Assembly (NCBI RefSeq): GCF_947172395.1
Contig: NC_069087.1
Coordinates: 17,180,889 to 17,244,888, forward strand
DNA from: Bicyclus anynana
Lineage: Eukaryota; Arthropoda; Insecta; Lepidoptera; Nymphalidae
Reading direction: 5' to 3'
Length of the DNA stretch: 64,000 bases
The position numbers were made by a program, and so were the translations under genes. The notes under the pieces are model-generated. The model was not told the origin of the DNA, made no database searches, and worked only from the letters and a program-made list of their open reading frames with translations. Shown in pieces: positions 1-10,761 of this stretch. The first letter of the stretch is position 1, and the number at the start of each line of letters is the position of its first letter.

Positions 1-107
1 ATCGGTGAATTTTCATAGATCTTAGATTACCCCCTACAACCTCACTAATCTAATCTCTTTCACGATACTTTAAATCATAAAAAATTACTATTTACCTGTG
101 AAATAAA
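1..107. other. AT-rich sequence, nothing recognised
   Basis: I see no coding, RNA or clear repeat signal in this short leading stretch. Confidence 0.4.
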
Positions 108-285
108 TCTTAATAGTTATAAAAGCGAAAGGTCACATAACTATAATACGTATCTTTGAAAAGAACAAAGGTCAAATTTGGTAGGGAGGTAGTCCATAGC
201 TAGTAAACGTCCGCTAAGAACGGATATTGCTACAGGACCCGATTAAGGAGGTGTTAGGGCGGAAGAAGTCGCAGGCGTCCGCTAG
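108..285 (+). mobile_element. Helitron-like non-autonomous element (subfamily 1)
   Basis: Starts with TC at 108 and ends GGCGTCCGCTAG followed by T, as expected for a Helitron-type CTRR terminus inserted at A|T. The internal phrase GGGAGGTAGT...ACGTCCGCTAAGAA is shared with the copy at 27099-27273, and in reverse with 43801-43925, so this is a dispersed family. It has no coding capacity. Confidence 0.65.
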
Positions 286-657
286 TAGTTTAATAATCTG
301 AGCCATTTATATTAAAGTTTTTGTACAAGCTTAATATAGGTACGTCTTGAAAGATAAATATCAAATAATTAATTTAAGTGTTATAAAAAGGATTAATGTT
401 CACGATCCACTCGTCGTCAAAGGAGCGAGTCGTTGATAGCTATCACTTTACAGTTATGCTCGGAGACCCTTCATCAGTGGATACCTATGCAGATGTCGGC
501 CCATTAATTAATGTAACAGTAAATTACTTACTTGGAACCGGAGTGCGTTATATTACTTACTCTGTTACAGTCTTACTTGAAAGGTTATTCGCTCACTTAC
601 TCTCTACGGAGGATAGTCAACCGAGCGTCATTGAATGATTAGTAAAATATTAGAATG
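286..657. other. No supported gene
   Basis: An 80-codon open frame (396-638, plus) has no recognisable domain, no splice context and ordinary local base composition. I regard it as chance. Nothing else is visible. Confidence 0.4.
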
Positions 658-1144
658 AGAAACGACCTTCACCCATCTGTTTAATGTTCTCTAGCCATTA
701 TTAACTGTCAATTAAATAGTTAATTTTAGAATTTAAACTATCGTGAGTGTTATTCATATTAATTGATTATAAAACACGGCTAAAACTCACGTGGTATTAG
801 GGCGGAGTATGCCCGACTAGATTCGAACCCAGTCATGAGTTGGTTCTGTTGTATTCTGTTATAGTTTGTATCTTGTCGCGTTGAAAGAACCAGCTCATAA
901 CTAAGGGCCCCATATGGTTTCGAAACTAGTAGGGCATACTCCGACCTAATATCACGTGAGTTTTAGCCGTGTTTTATAATCAATTAATATAAATAGTTAA
1001 TATTTATTATTATTATAATAGTTAATAATACTTTGGCCAGGATTTTTTAGGTGTACCTACTCACAACATATTTATTAACGTAGTGTACTTAATTTGATAT
1101 AAAATATTTTTCATTCATTAAACAGATGGGTGAAGGTCGTTTCT
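658..1144. mobile_element. Element with 29-bp terminal inverted repeats enclosing a foldback
   Basis: Positions 658-686 are the exact reverse complement of 1116-1144 (29 bp). Inside lies a second, larger palindrome (756-990). No ORF is present. The outer pair looks like terminal repeats of a ~487-bp non-autonomous DNA element, but I could not find a clean target-site duplication. The inner palindrome may be a separate nested insertion. Confidence 0.55.
756..990. mobile_element. Foldback (long inverted-repeat) element
   Basis: The left arm begins near 756 (ATATTAATTGATTATAAAAC) and is mirrored by the right arm ending at 990. Pairing is nearly continuous for about 70 bp. It then resumes after a small left-arm deletion around AGTCATGAGTTGGTTC (832-847), against the reverse complement near 885-900. 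There is no protein-coding frame. The AAACACGGCTAAAACTCACG phrase and the overall form fit a lepidopteran foldback or MITE family, though I cannot name it. Confidence 0.6.
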
Positions 1145-2044
1145 AATAAGGATTGTTGAGTGATGTAAAAAAATCTTCTGTTAGGTGGCCTCCTTCTTTG
1201 AAAGCGACTTAGCTGATACTAATGATCTTAATCATGTTTCAGGGTACTAATATAATAAGTCCTTGGGCCCATGAACAAAATATTTATTCATGACCTTTAC
1301 TGTTCAAGCTTTGTGTATATGACAATCATGGCGTTCAGAATAATGAACATAGCGAACCATGCTGGTGAGTCGTTTTCCTTTTGAGTCATCTACCAGATTT
1401 AGGTGAGTCCTATAACAAATATGATCCTGAAAAATATTAGTTGTGGTTGGAAAAAAAGTTGAATGATGATCTATTTCAAAAATAAAAAAAAACAACCTAA
1501 GCCGACTTTCCCAAAAAAATAAAAAAAAAAAAGTCAAATGGTAATACTGTCGGTCAACTTTTAAGCGGCTACTATTAGTATAAATAAAATAAAATAAAAA
1601 TAAAAAGCCTTTTATTTCGCACATAAGTAAGCACATATACATAGTGATCTTATAGTGGATAATGTGTACAGTTAGGTTAATAAAATTTATAAAAATAAAT
1701 TACAATTTTTAAATTTTTGTTACTTTAATACTTATTTACAAAGTTTAAAAAATTTAGTGCGAACCCCTCTATTTGAGGGTGAAGGCCTCCTCCAGAGATG
1801 ACCAGAATTCTCTATCTGTGGCTATTAGTATACAAAACTAAATATAGTAGGTATATTTTATGAAATCAAAGTAAAAGTAGAGTGTTGACAAAGTGATTGC
1901 TTGCGTCAAATTGAAGCCCTACTGTATATTGGATTAGATGTAACGGACGCCCCACTAGTTCCCACTGCGACCGCTCGCTGTGTATTGGCAACATTATTGC
2001 TCTTTTTACAAGAATACTGTACGATTTTGCTTTTAATTCTATTA
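1145..2044. other. AT-rich intergenic sequence with A/T homopolymer runs
   Basis: Poly-A/T runs around 1480-1610 generate spurious Phe-rich frames on the minus strand. No gene or clear repeat was recognised. Confidence 0.4.
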
Positions 2045-2168
2045 ATAAATCTATATTACTAATAAAGCTGACGAGTTTGTTTGTTTGGTTGAACGCGCTA
2101 ATCTTAGGAACTACTGGTCCGATTTGAAAAATTCTTTCAGTGTTAGATAGCCCATTTATGCCACTTCA
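2045..2168 (+). mobile_element. Helitron-like 5' fragment (subfamily 2)
   Basis: The phrases CTAATAAAGCTGACGAGTTT, GAACGCGCTAATCTTAGGAA and TTAGATAGCCCATTTAT match the copies at 5288 and 55548. It is truncated at about 2168, where an RTE LINE fragment abuts. Confidence 0.6.
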
Positions 2169-2171
2169 GCT

Positions 2172-2445
2172 TCGCAACTCGTTGAGGTATGTCGGTGACT
2201 TTGGTTCTTCTGCGGATCTCCTCATTTCTGATTCGATCACGCAGAGATACTCCTAACATAGCTCGTTCCATCACCCGGTGTGTGACTGAGCCTTTTTATG
2301 AGGCCCATAGTTAGCAACCAAGTCTCGGAACCATAGGTCATCACTATTCGAACTGTACGAAGACTTTTGTCTTCAGACACTGAGGAATTTCGGACGAAAA
2401 GATGTCGAGAAGTTTCCCGAATGCACCCAGCCGAGTTAGACTATT
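2172..2445 (-). mobile_element. RTE-type LINE fragment (degenerate)
   Basis: Read on the minus strand, it gives pieces of the C-terminal region of lepidopteran RTE-like reverse transcriptase: an MTYGSETW-like stretch followed, in another frame, by an RIRNEEIRRRTKVTDI-like stretch. The frame is broken between them, so this is a dead fragment. Related fragments lie at 13742, 29730 and 45236. Confidence 0.6.
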
Positions 2446-2534
2446 GTCTATAAGAATGAAATATTTACTCGTAAATATCTGTTACAATTTCAAAAATACG
2501 TCTAAGTTACGAGTAATTACTTAATACTTAGTGG

Positions 2535-2836
2535 CGTGATAGTCCAGTGGATATGACCCCTGCCCCCGATTTCTGAGGGTGTGGGTTCGAATCCGGTCCA
2601 GGGACCAGAGGCACCTCCAACTTTTCAGTTGTGTGCATTTTAAGTAATAAAATATCACGGGTCTCAAACGGTGAAGGAAAACATTGTGAGGAAACCTTGC
2701 ATACCAGAGAATTTTCTTAATTATCTGCGTGTGTGAAGTCTGCCAATCCGCGTGGTGGACTATTGGCCTAACCCCTCTCATTCTGAGAGCAGACTAGAGC
2801 TCAGCAGTGAGCCGAATATGGGTTGATAATGATGAA
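2535..2836 (+). mobile_element. SINE family A, near full length
   Basis: The tRNA-like head CGTGATAGTCCAGTGGATA is followed by a B-box-like GGTTCGAATCC at 2583-2593. The body is the usual one, with CCTCTCATTCTGAGAG and CAGTGAGCCGAATATGGG, and the tail is TTGATAATGATGAA. It is flanked by a 9-bp direct repeat TTAATACTT (2521-2529 and 2837-2845), the target-site duplication. Confidence 0.85.
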
Positions 2837-2845
2837 TTAATACTT

Positions 2846-4895
2846 GGTTGAGTTCGCATCTGTACGTAATTAACACATTTTGAATATTGTACAAACATCT
2901 GCCGATTGCATTTGTATAAGCTTAAAATACCACAATATTAATTTACACGGCGATATTGCAATTAGTGAACTGCGAGCCATCTTCGTGATGGTATAATTAG
3001 TCAATTTAGCAACCCGTCAAATGCCACGGACCCATCGTTTTGTCCAGTGTATAATAACTTTGCACTTTGTACAATACGCCGCTCGGAGCGACGGACAAAA
3101 GTAATTGTTACGCTAATTTGACTGCAATTTTTCAACTCGTTTACACATATAATACAATCATGTTGCTTATAGCCGGAGAGCTGGCGGATAATATTGAAGA
3201 AGCGCTTGATAAAACATCAAGGAAGTAAATCGTAAGTTTACACACTACCTACGTTATTCAAAATAAAGAGGAGCGCGTGAAAAACATCAAACACCTTTGG
3301 CAAGTAGTTTTCGTAGATCTACAAACTACGGCTTACATTCTAGTATCTATGTAAACCTTCAAGACTTGAAACGTGAACAAAAACAGCACTAAAGACCTAG
3401 GAGTATAAGTTATATAAATATGGGTAGATAGAAAGATTGACACTTGTCACTATAAAACGGTCACTTGAGTTGACGTGAATAATAAATCCTTACCTTAGCA
3501 TATTTGATTAATAGTCTCTTTCTTTTTATTTTAAATATTTGTTCTCAGTTTTTATTAATAAGCTAGTTTCTACATTACCTATAAATCCATAAGCTGGAAC
3601 TACTTACATTTACGTTTTTTTTCATCGAACTGCATAACAAATTCTTAAAATATCAAGCACTTGTACATTTTTCCCACCAGCTCTTGGCGCACAATGACAC
3701 GAATCGTCTGCAAGTATATAATTGTGCCTCAGGTAGCATTGAGCAGTGTAGCATTGCGCAATGCTGTCGATATTATTTTCTGCTGGTGTTTAATCTTAAC
3801 GATGCTTTTAACCCTTTAATATACACATTAGAAAATATACTTTTATGAACACTGTGAGGTCTTGCGTATATGCGTATATGATTTTAAAAGTATTTAAAAA
3901 GTAATAAGTTAATATCTCACCTGATGGAAAGAGTTAATGTGGTTTTAAATGAAACGAGCTTGCCTAGGGCGATCAAGAATTCAGCCGTTCGTATGAAAAA
4001 ACTACTCAGGCCAAATCTAGCTTAAAACACTGATCGATAGCATACCTTTGAAAATAACCAACAATTACCATTTGTAATATTATAACTACAATAAAATAAA
4101 TACACTGGCACTATAAAAAGTTTAGCGTCTTTATCTATCAATTATAAAATTATAATGCCATGCAGCATCTGTGTGAGGTACATTAAAACATTGCGTAGAT
4201 CTTTACTTTTATGGTATTCTTTCACTTTTATGATTGCTTTCACTTTTATAACTAGAAACTACATTTTATCGCCATAGATTCATAATGTTCATACGCTTGT
4301 TAATCAAGTCGGCATTCGTCGTCGTTTATTCGTTTGTTGTTTATGGACTTGATACTCATAGTCATATTTATTTAATAGTATTTTCTCATTTATAATCGCT
4401 TTGAAATAAAAAGCACAGAAAACTTAACCAGGCTTATTTTCACAAATGTTTTGAATAGTACTTCTGGCAGTTTAACCTGCTAGTTTCCATTCCATTCAGA
4501 ATTAGGGGAAGAATGGTAGTAGTAGGTTGTTTTTCATAACAAACAAACAAGCTAAGTAAAAAAACAATCTTTCCTTAAAATAAATCATATTACAATTATA
4601 ATATTTCAAAAAAAAAACCTTAAATTCGCAATGAGCTTTCAAAGTATAAACATCACAATAAATATTAAACTTAAAATTCTTAATTGCTGTGGTTTTATCG
4701 ACCCCAACTGAAATACAGGGGGTTGGGCTATTATAACATTCACATCGCATTCATTTGGTACAAATAACCGCCTCGGGTGACATATTTCAATTAAAACGTA
4801 ATCCATTTGTGAGCGTGTATTGAGCACTTACCTTTAGCCGAAGGGTTACAATTTAACAATGTCCAAAGCTATTACAAGATTACAACTCATTGGGA
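2846..4895. other. No gene recognised
   Basis: About 2 kb of AT-rich sequence. Overlapping short minus-strand frames at 4502-4827 have no domain and read as chance. I see no clear repeats or RNA genes. Confidence 0.35.
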
Positions 4896-4903
4896 ACCCC
4901 ACA

Positions 4904-5078
4904 CAGGGCCGGACCGTCCATACGGCGAAAGGAGCGGTCGCTCCAGGCGCCAAATCCTAGGGGGCGCCGAAATGGTAAAGACAAGATCGAAAAGAAATTT
5001 GTGTGATGAATTTACGTGCGCGAAAGGCGCCATAATTGGATCTCGCTCCATTCTAAAATTTACCTCGGTCCGGCGCTG
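4904..5078. mobile_element. hAT-type MITE with 8-bp TSD
   Basis: The 175-bp element starts CAGGGCCGGACCG and ends CGGTCCGGCGCTG. These are 13-bp terminal inverted repeats with one mismatch, beginning with CAG as in hAT elements. It is flanked by the exact 8-bp duplication ACCCCACA (4896-4903 and 5079-5086). The interior has the GGCGCC-rich phrases of a widespread animal repeat. It is non-coding; the minus-strand frame across it is spurious. Confidence 0.75.
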
Positions 5079-5287
5079 ACCCCACACACAATGCTAACAT
5101 TGTAAACGTAATTTCCAATAAGTCAGATTGATTTCGTCTTCTTTGAGCTCTCGTTTTAAAGACTAGTCAGGGCATGCTACAAATCTACCTCTTTCTATAT
5201 ACCTATCTAGATTTATAGATAGAGATATCTCTTTTTCCAATCACTTCCTATAATTTGTCTTCTTCGACGCAGATTACTTTGGTCATT

Positions 5288-5400
5288 AACTAATATTATA
5301 AAGCTGAAAAGTTTGTTTGTTCGTTTGCTTGAACGCGCTAATCTCAGGAACTACTGGTCCGATTTGAAAAATTATTTTAGTGTAAGATAGGCCATTTATA
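5288..5400 (+). mobile_element. Helitron-like 5' fragment (subfamily 2)
   Basis: Opens ACTAATATTATAAAGCTGAA and carries CAGGAACTACTGGTCCGATT, as at 55548. It is truncated before its 3' end and followed shortly by a SINE A copy. Confidence 0.6.
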
Positions 5401-5484
5401 TATACAAAATATAAATTACCAATTGGATAACTGATGTTCGGGTTTCTTTGATGTTGAGCCTGTTTATATATTGTTAGAATCGTT

Positions 5485-5747
5485 TTCAACCCATATACGG
5501 CTCACTGCTGAGCTCGAGTCTCCTCTCAGAATGAGAGGGGTTAGGCCAACAGTCCACCACGCTGGCCCAATGCGGATTGGCAGACTTCACACACGCAGAG
5601 AATTAAGGTTTCCTCACGATGTTTTCCTTCACCATTTGAGACACGTGATATTTAATTTCTTAAAATGCACACTGAAGAGTTGGAAGTGTATGCCCCTGAT
5701 CGGATTCGAACCCACACCCTCCAGAATTGGAAGCAGAGGTCATATTG
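5485..5747 (-). mobile_element. SINE family A, minus orientation
   Basis: Reverse-oriented copy with tail TTGAAA/CAACCCATAT at the left, CTCTCAGAATGAGAGGGGTT in the body, and tRNA-like B box GGATTCGAACCC (reverse) near 5702. The flanking TTGTTAGAATCG and TTGTAAGAATACAATCG are probably a diverged target-site duplication. Confidence 0.75.
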
Positions 5748-6163
5748 TAAGAATACAATCGTTTAAAGTTTAAATATACTAATTGGATTAGAAAATTAGT
5801 AAGTTGACTGAAACTTAAATTGGTATCTACTAGTTGGCGTCGTGTGTAGTATTTTAAATATCAATTGAGTTCGTAACGCCTGTTTGCGTAGGTTGGAATT
5901 AAAATTGATATTATCTGGTTATTAATTATAATTATCAGTTATAAACACGCTGCTAATATCTATCTGCTAAGATCTTTCGAACGTTCGCAGGATTGATAAA
6001 CGTTGAATTAAAACGCAGTTGCTGTCTTGCGTAATTTCCCAACTACCGTAGTGATTTAAAACTTTATTAAAACTACTAAAGTGTATTTCAGATAGCAGCA
6101 TGGGTACGGTGTCAGTTGCCTTAAGAAGTTCATAATACGTACTATTATCGTGAATCTCAAAAC
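5748..6163. other. No gene recognised
   Basis: AT-rich sequence without a recognisable feature. Confidence 0.35.
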
Positions 6164-6365
6164 TTTCAATAGTGAAAACACAAGCATGCTATCTGAAAAA
6201 CACTTTAAATGTCGCCCCGCGTTTCTTCTGCGTAGGTCTCTCCTCGTGCGAATACGGGAATATAATGAAGCCTATGAAGCCTATATATATGACAAATATC
6301 GTGGTAGGAAAAATAATTTTCGAAATCGGTTCAGTAGATTCAAAAATTAACATCTACCACCTCAA
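6164..6365 (-). mobile_element. Degenerate Helitron-like element
   Basis: The minus strand reads as the family 'fused to CGATTT...CTACTGAACC...CCGTATTC' layout seen at 36511 and 60590. CGAAATCGGTTCAGTAGAT lies near 6320 and CGTGCGAATACGGGAATATA near 6247. A short GAAGCCTAT duplication is internal. The ends are not clear. Confidence 0.45.
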
Positions 6366-8086
6366 TCGTCAATGATTAGAGCTTTATATTAACTACAGCA
6401 TGAACTGAAAAGTAAATAGTTCAGTACGTATTTTTTATAGTAAGTAATATTATTTTTATTGACGTAACAATCAGATGGCTTTTGTTTTTTAATGAAAATT
6501 CGTCTACCACAAAGCAACACATTGCAGGGATCAGTAACCGTACGTGAGAATCAAAATTCATAAATAGTGCCTAAATCGGCGGATCGTAAATTACGGAAGC
6601 GTGCGCGCGCGCAGGTGAATCGCAGTGGGTGCGCCGCTAGAGCCTACGTCTATTGCTCAACTCTGCGCCGCGGCCGCATTCCGCCGGCGACCGCGGGAGT
6701 GGACGCACGTGCGAGCGACTGCTGAAATTACTTTGCCATGTAACTATCAGAATATCCCGAATATAATAAAAAGTACATACGGGTTGTAAAAAAGGGGGGC
6801 CGCTTATAAAACGTTTATTACAATTTCTTGATTTCACCATCATATAATATTAGAGATTCTTTAGATAGTTTACACATAATTTCACATTATTTCCAAACGT
6901 AACACAATTATTAATTGTAAGTCAAAATAAACATTAACTTCCTATTTAAATTAGAGTCAATCGTTAAATTATTTTTTCAGCAAGATAGATTCTTAATCGT
7001 TTAGCCGCCAACATGACATTACATTTTTTTTTGTGTTGCCACTAAAATTATAATGTTGTTTTATATACGTCCCCATTATGCTGGCTAACAGGGTCGAATA
7101 TAGAACATCCTCTTTTGAAGATAGTAAAAAAATAAAAGCTGTTTTTTAATATGTCTAATAATCCTCTTCCCTTTTTGAACTAAGCAAAAAAAATCTATTG
7201 ATTAACTATTCGGGTGCCAGGTCCATGGGCGGATCAATCGGGCAAAAATCTCTGAGCGGATCCCAGGTCTTGTAACCCTTGTAAGTTTAAATGGGATCCT
7301 TTGATACGTCTACACTCACATTCACCACTCGTGTTTTTCTCCGGGACCAGCCTTCTAAGATCCTACTAGGTTGACATTGAATGTCCATTTTAATATAGAA
7401 CTTGTTGCACTAATATGAAAATACTGAAACGGATATTTAATTGAACCTATAAATATTCGGCAAATATATTGTCGCAGATAATTTAATGTACGACTCATGA
7501 GCAATGGCGGGCAGGCATTTCCCGCGATAGAAAAGTGTTGAGAAAACTTACGACAGCGACCATTGTGTTCAATCTTACTACACTCGGTTTGCACAATATC
7601 TTCACCTAGTTCACTTACATTGATTAATTATTTTAATACTACCTAACATACCTTTTTTAGACATAAACTTTGTTCGCGGCTCATGTTTAGGGGTCGAAAA
7701 TGAATCTGCCTTTTTGCTAGACTTAGCGAAGGCACTACCGTGCCCCAGATTTCAGTCGCTGGAAACGAAATCTGTCGACTCTTGCTGTGTTTTATAAAGG
7801 AAATAGTTGTCGGTGAAATTACAGGTCCATTTGCTCAATGCCTATGCAGCTTTAGGTTATTATATATTGGGATTTTCTTTCAAGAAACTCAATATCTGCA
7901 AGGAGATGTATAGTAGTGGTAGTGTTAGTCCTCAATGCATGTCATGCAAAGCAGTCGATTCCATTATTTATCTATCTCTTGAGTCAAACATTACAAATTA
8001 CCCTAACCCCGCCAACACGGAGCAATTCTGCACCGTTAGAGTTAGTAGAGAGAAGAAGAAAGAAGGCAACAGCTAAATGCAGTTCT
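6366..8086. other. Intergenic; CpG-rich block at 6590-6725
   Basis: Mostly AT-rich. Positions 6590-6725 form a sharp GC- and CpG-rich island (GCGTGCGCGCGCGCAGG, CGCCGCGGCCGC). In insects this may mark a promoter or a first untranslated exon, but I found no ORF, TATA or splice site to support a gene. The short frames at 7355-8140 lack domains. Confidence 0.35.
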
Positions 8087-8175
8087 TATATATACTCAGA
8101 GGCACAATTGTCCGCCTACTTTGATATACTCGCGCCATAATTAAGTGGGCGGATAATTGTGCCTCTGAATATATA
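8087..8175. mobile_element. Palindromic MITE, copy 1
   Basis: About 87 bp, almost entirely self-complementary. The left arm TATACTCAGAGGCACAATTG is mirrored by CGGATAATTGTGCCTCTGAA at the right, with a GCGC centre. A second copy in the same orientation is at 51462-51548. It would fold into one long hairpin and has no coding capacity. Confidence 0.75.
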
Positions 8176-8696
8176 ATATGTATACGTATATAATAAATAT
8201 AATATTGTTAAAATATGAATAATTAAAATACAATGTTTGTATAAAATGTTTATTTAAGGTACAAAAACATAAAGACATGAATATATTTTCAAGCAGTACT
8301 ATTGTCTGGTAATTTGTGCTAACATTATAATATTACCTATATTGTGTTGTTTTTTTTCTTTTCTTGGAATAATAGTAATATTGTTCTGAATTGTTTTGTT
8401 ATTCTCAAAAATATACTTCTAGGTTATTTCTAATTATTAGTCTTTGTAAAACTAAAAAGTTTCGGTTTCAAGTTTTATAAGTAGATATAAAAATAATACA
8501 TAGGTTAAAAATGTCCTATAGATAATCTTTGCTTAATAGTAAAGCATGGTTGGTCATTATTACAACACCCAATAGTAATCGTTCGTCATTCAATCGTCAA
8601 TAGCTGGCATTGTTTACATAATTCCCAAAAAACCGTACTAAAGCGGCATGATGGATCAAAACTTTATAACTCTCCGACAGATCTCTTCTGGCTTGT
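8176..8696. other. 3' flank of the MADF-BESS gene
   Basis: AT-rich. A minus-strand AATAAA at 8249-8254 is about 440 bp past the stop codon and could be its poly-A signal. Nothing else is recognised. Confidence 0.35.
8249..8254 (-). terminator. Candidate polyadenylation signal of the MADF-BESS gene
   Basis: AATAAA on the minus strand, downstream of the stop at 8697. In AT-rich DNA this hexamer is common, so the assignment rests only on position. Confidence 0.25.
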
Positions 8697-9256
8697 TCAT
8701 TCAAAAGAGTCATCGCTGTCTGGATACATTTTACTCCTCTTTTTAAGGTACCCCGTCGATACAGCTTCAAGCAACCACTGGTTAACCTTTCCCCTAAACT
8801 GTAGTTTCTGAACGTTGGACAATTTCCTCATGGTCGGCAAAAGACTGACAAGGAACATGTAATCAGCGTCGTATTCGTCTGATGACTTTATTTTGTTTGA
8901 TATTTTCACTTCATTGTTATCTGTGGAGTTAGCTGTATCATCGTTCGCTTGTGAACTGTCAATGAAGGAGCTACACTCCATAGACGTACTGGGTTCTGGG
9001 TCCATAAGTTCGGTTTTCACAATCAAAGGATCATTTGAGTCGTCGTCTTCAATGGCTTCGTTCATATTGCTATCATCACCCTCGGTTTGGTATCTAACCC
9101 TTGTCCCTATCCCTTTCATTATCACTTCCGTTAAGAAACTCAGATCTTCAAAATATTGCCAACTTGACGTGTCTATCTCATTGGATATTATTCTCTTTAA
9201 TTCTTTTCTGAATGCGTCCTTCAAGTTTTTCCAACGTTTCTTGAGTTTATTTGTGT
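8697..9256 (-). CDS. MADF-BESS domain protein, exon 2 (end of MADF, linker, BESS, stop)
   Basis: Second and last coding exon; the CDS is the join of 9898-10033 and 8697-9256 on the minus strand. A TTTACAG acceptor precedes 9256. Joining the exons restores codons and continues the MADF domain without a break: GGAN|DTNKLKKRWKNLKDAF. The whole protein is 231 residues: MADF roughly 5-92, an acidic Ser/Asp-rich linker, and a BESS motif at about 177-211 (DYMFLVSLLPTMRKLSNVQK...). The tail is basic then acidic. The linker holds a VKTE sumoylation-type motif (Lys about 126). MADF proteins such as Adf-1 and Dip3 are insect nuclear proteins: MADF is a Myb/SANT-like DNA-binding fold and BESS mediates protein-protein contacts. 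Target genes cannot be inferred. Length and domain order fit a complete member of this lineage-expanded family. Confidence 0.88.
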
Positions 9257-9897
9257 CTGTAAATAAAAATATTTACGATTATAATATGTTTTCAGGGATA
9301 AAATCTGTCACGGAATGAAATTCCCTAAAGTTATTGGTACAATGTTTAGAGCCTCAATAGCTCAATGGTGGATCGATCCCCGCCCCGTTGATCTATTGTC
9401 GTACCCACACCTAATACAGTCTTTCCCGACTAGTTGGAGGGGAAATAAAAAGATATGGCAAATATTCTTCAAAAAACATAAAAAAATGCATTTGTTAAAT
9501 GTATCTATACAAAACCCTCGTTAAGACAGTCCATTTCAAACAACCGGTTTTTATTAGTAATCTGTATCTCATAAATATTCTCATAGTAGTTTTTAAGACT
9601 GTAATAGGTATATCAAGTGAAATGAACCTCTCTCCCACAGTTCAGACAACGCTAAAAGCGAACGCTTACTAACCTGTCATATTATGTCCATACATTTTCA
9701 GGCAGCATCAAAATATCTTACATGAAAAACTAATCTAATACAATACGATAAAGTTCATAATTCCATAGTGTTATGATAAGGTTACAAACCACGTGAACTC
9801 GACGCGACAAGCGACGCGTCGTCAGTTGGTTACAACTACGTCACACAATGTCACGAGCGTCGACGCTCCATATTGATTATTCAAAATTCGAACATAC
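9257..9897 (-). other. Intron of the MADF-BESS gene
   Basis: 641 bp with donor GTATGT (minus strand, at 9897) and acceptor TTTACAG (ending 9257), phase 1. Small open frames within it (9315-9524, plus) have no domain and are considered spurious. Confidence 0.8.
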
Positions 9898-10033
9898 CAT
9901 TCGCTCCACCAATCGCCGCTGAGATTTCTTTCCACGCGCGCTGCTTTGCCCTTTTGTTCTTGTTCAATTTGTCCGTGCTATCCCATAGTTCGGGGTGCGA
10001 TTTCACGTGATGGATTACGAGTTTGCTAGACAT
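9898..10033 (-). CDS. MADF-BESS domain protein, exon 1 (MADF N-terminus)
   Basis: First coding exon, 45 codons plus one base. The ATG at 10033 gives MSSKLVIHHVKSHPELWDST, where the MADF domain starts at about residue 5 with the family's 'hPxLWD' signature (HPELWD). An in-frame ATG further upstream (10111) would add 26 residues without similarity to the domain, so I prefer the later start. The exon ends GGAGCGAATG|GTATGT, a good donor. The conserved aromatic and basic pattern of MADF helices 1-2 (KRAKQRAWKEISAAIG) is intact. Confidence 0.85.
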
Positions 10034-10330
10034 TATGAACACGGTGGCACTATACACTGCGATGTGGGACTGCCGAAGTGCCGAATGAACTGACGCTGCC
10101 GCTCGCCGCACTCCGCAGACGCGACCGCCCCGCTCTCCGCGCTCGCCCCGCTATCGCCCGCTCTGCCGCGTTTCTTCCCCGCTTCGTCTGACTCCCCGCT
10201 CACCGCTCGCTGAGTTTCAACAAACGCTTGTAGACCGTTACCCCCCGCCTCACCGCGGTACCGCTATCGCCTCGCCATAGAATTGATCGACGCTCACGCT
10301 CAAGTCGTACAACACGAGCGATCATTTAAA
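10034..10330 (-). promoter_or_regulatory. GC-rich promoter-like region of the MADF-BESS gene
   Basis: The sequence directly upstream of the start codon switches from AT-rich to strongly GC- and CpG-rich, with repeated CCGCTCGC/CGCCCCGC-type phrases at about 10080-10220. This fits a TATA-less housekeeping-style promoter and 5' UTR. No TATA or clear initiator can be assigned. Confidence 0.4.
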
Positions 10331-10382
10331 AGTACAGGTAGACCGTAGAAGGAATAATATAGTTTAAAGTTGGTATAAGTAG

Positions 10383-10600
10383 TTGGCTGGTTGGAGGCTT
10401 CGGCCGTGGCTAGCCACCCTACCGACAAAGACGTACCGCCAAGCGATTTAGCGTTCCGGTACGATGTGTAGAAACCGAAAAGGGGTGTGGATTTTCATCC
10501 TCCTCCTAACAAGTTAGCCCGCTTCCATCTTAGACTGCATCATCACTTACCATCAGGTGAGATTGTAGTCAAGGGCTAACTTGTAAAGAATAAAAAAAAA
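10383..10600 (+). mobile_element. SINE family B, head-truncated
   Basis: Body phrases GGAGGCTTCGGCCGTGGCTA, GATTTAGCGTTCCGGTACGA and GTTAGCCCGCTTCCATCTTA, ending CTAACTTGTAAAGAATAAAA. The tRNA-like head is missing. Confidence 0.75.
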
Positions 10601-10761
10601 TATATATAGTTTAAAATTCGAATCAGACTTCAACTATGCGTCACTATGACATTTTAATAAGTTACTTTGCGAGTCTAGGTGTTAAAGACGAATTTTACTT
10701 GCTGATATGGCTGAGCAAAAGTAACTTTTTCGGAGCACTTGACATGAGAAATATATGATTA

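Noticed and set aside
1304..1642. 112-codon Phe-rich minus frame
   Set aside because: Produced by A/T homopolymers and containing no domain.
5471..5773. 100-codon frame with MRGVRPTVHHAG
   Set aside because: Lies in a SINE A copy; the same peptide arises from other SINE A copies (for example 2521-2781 in reverse).
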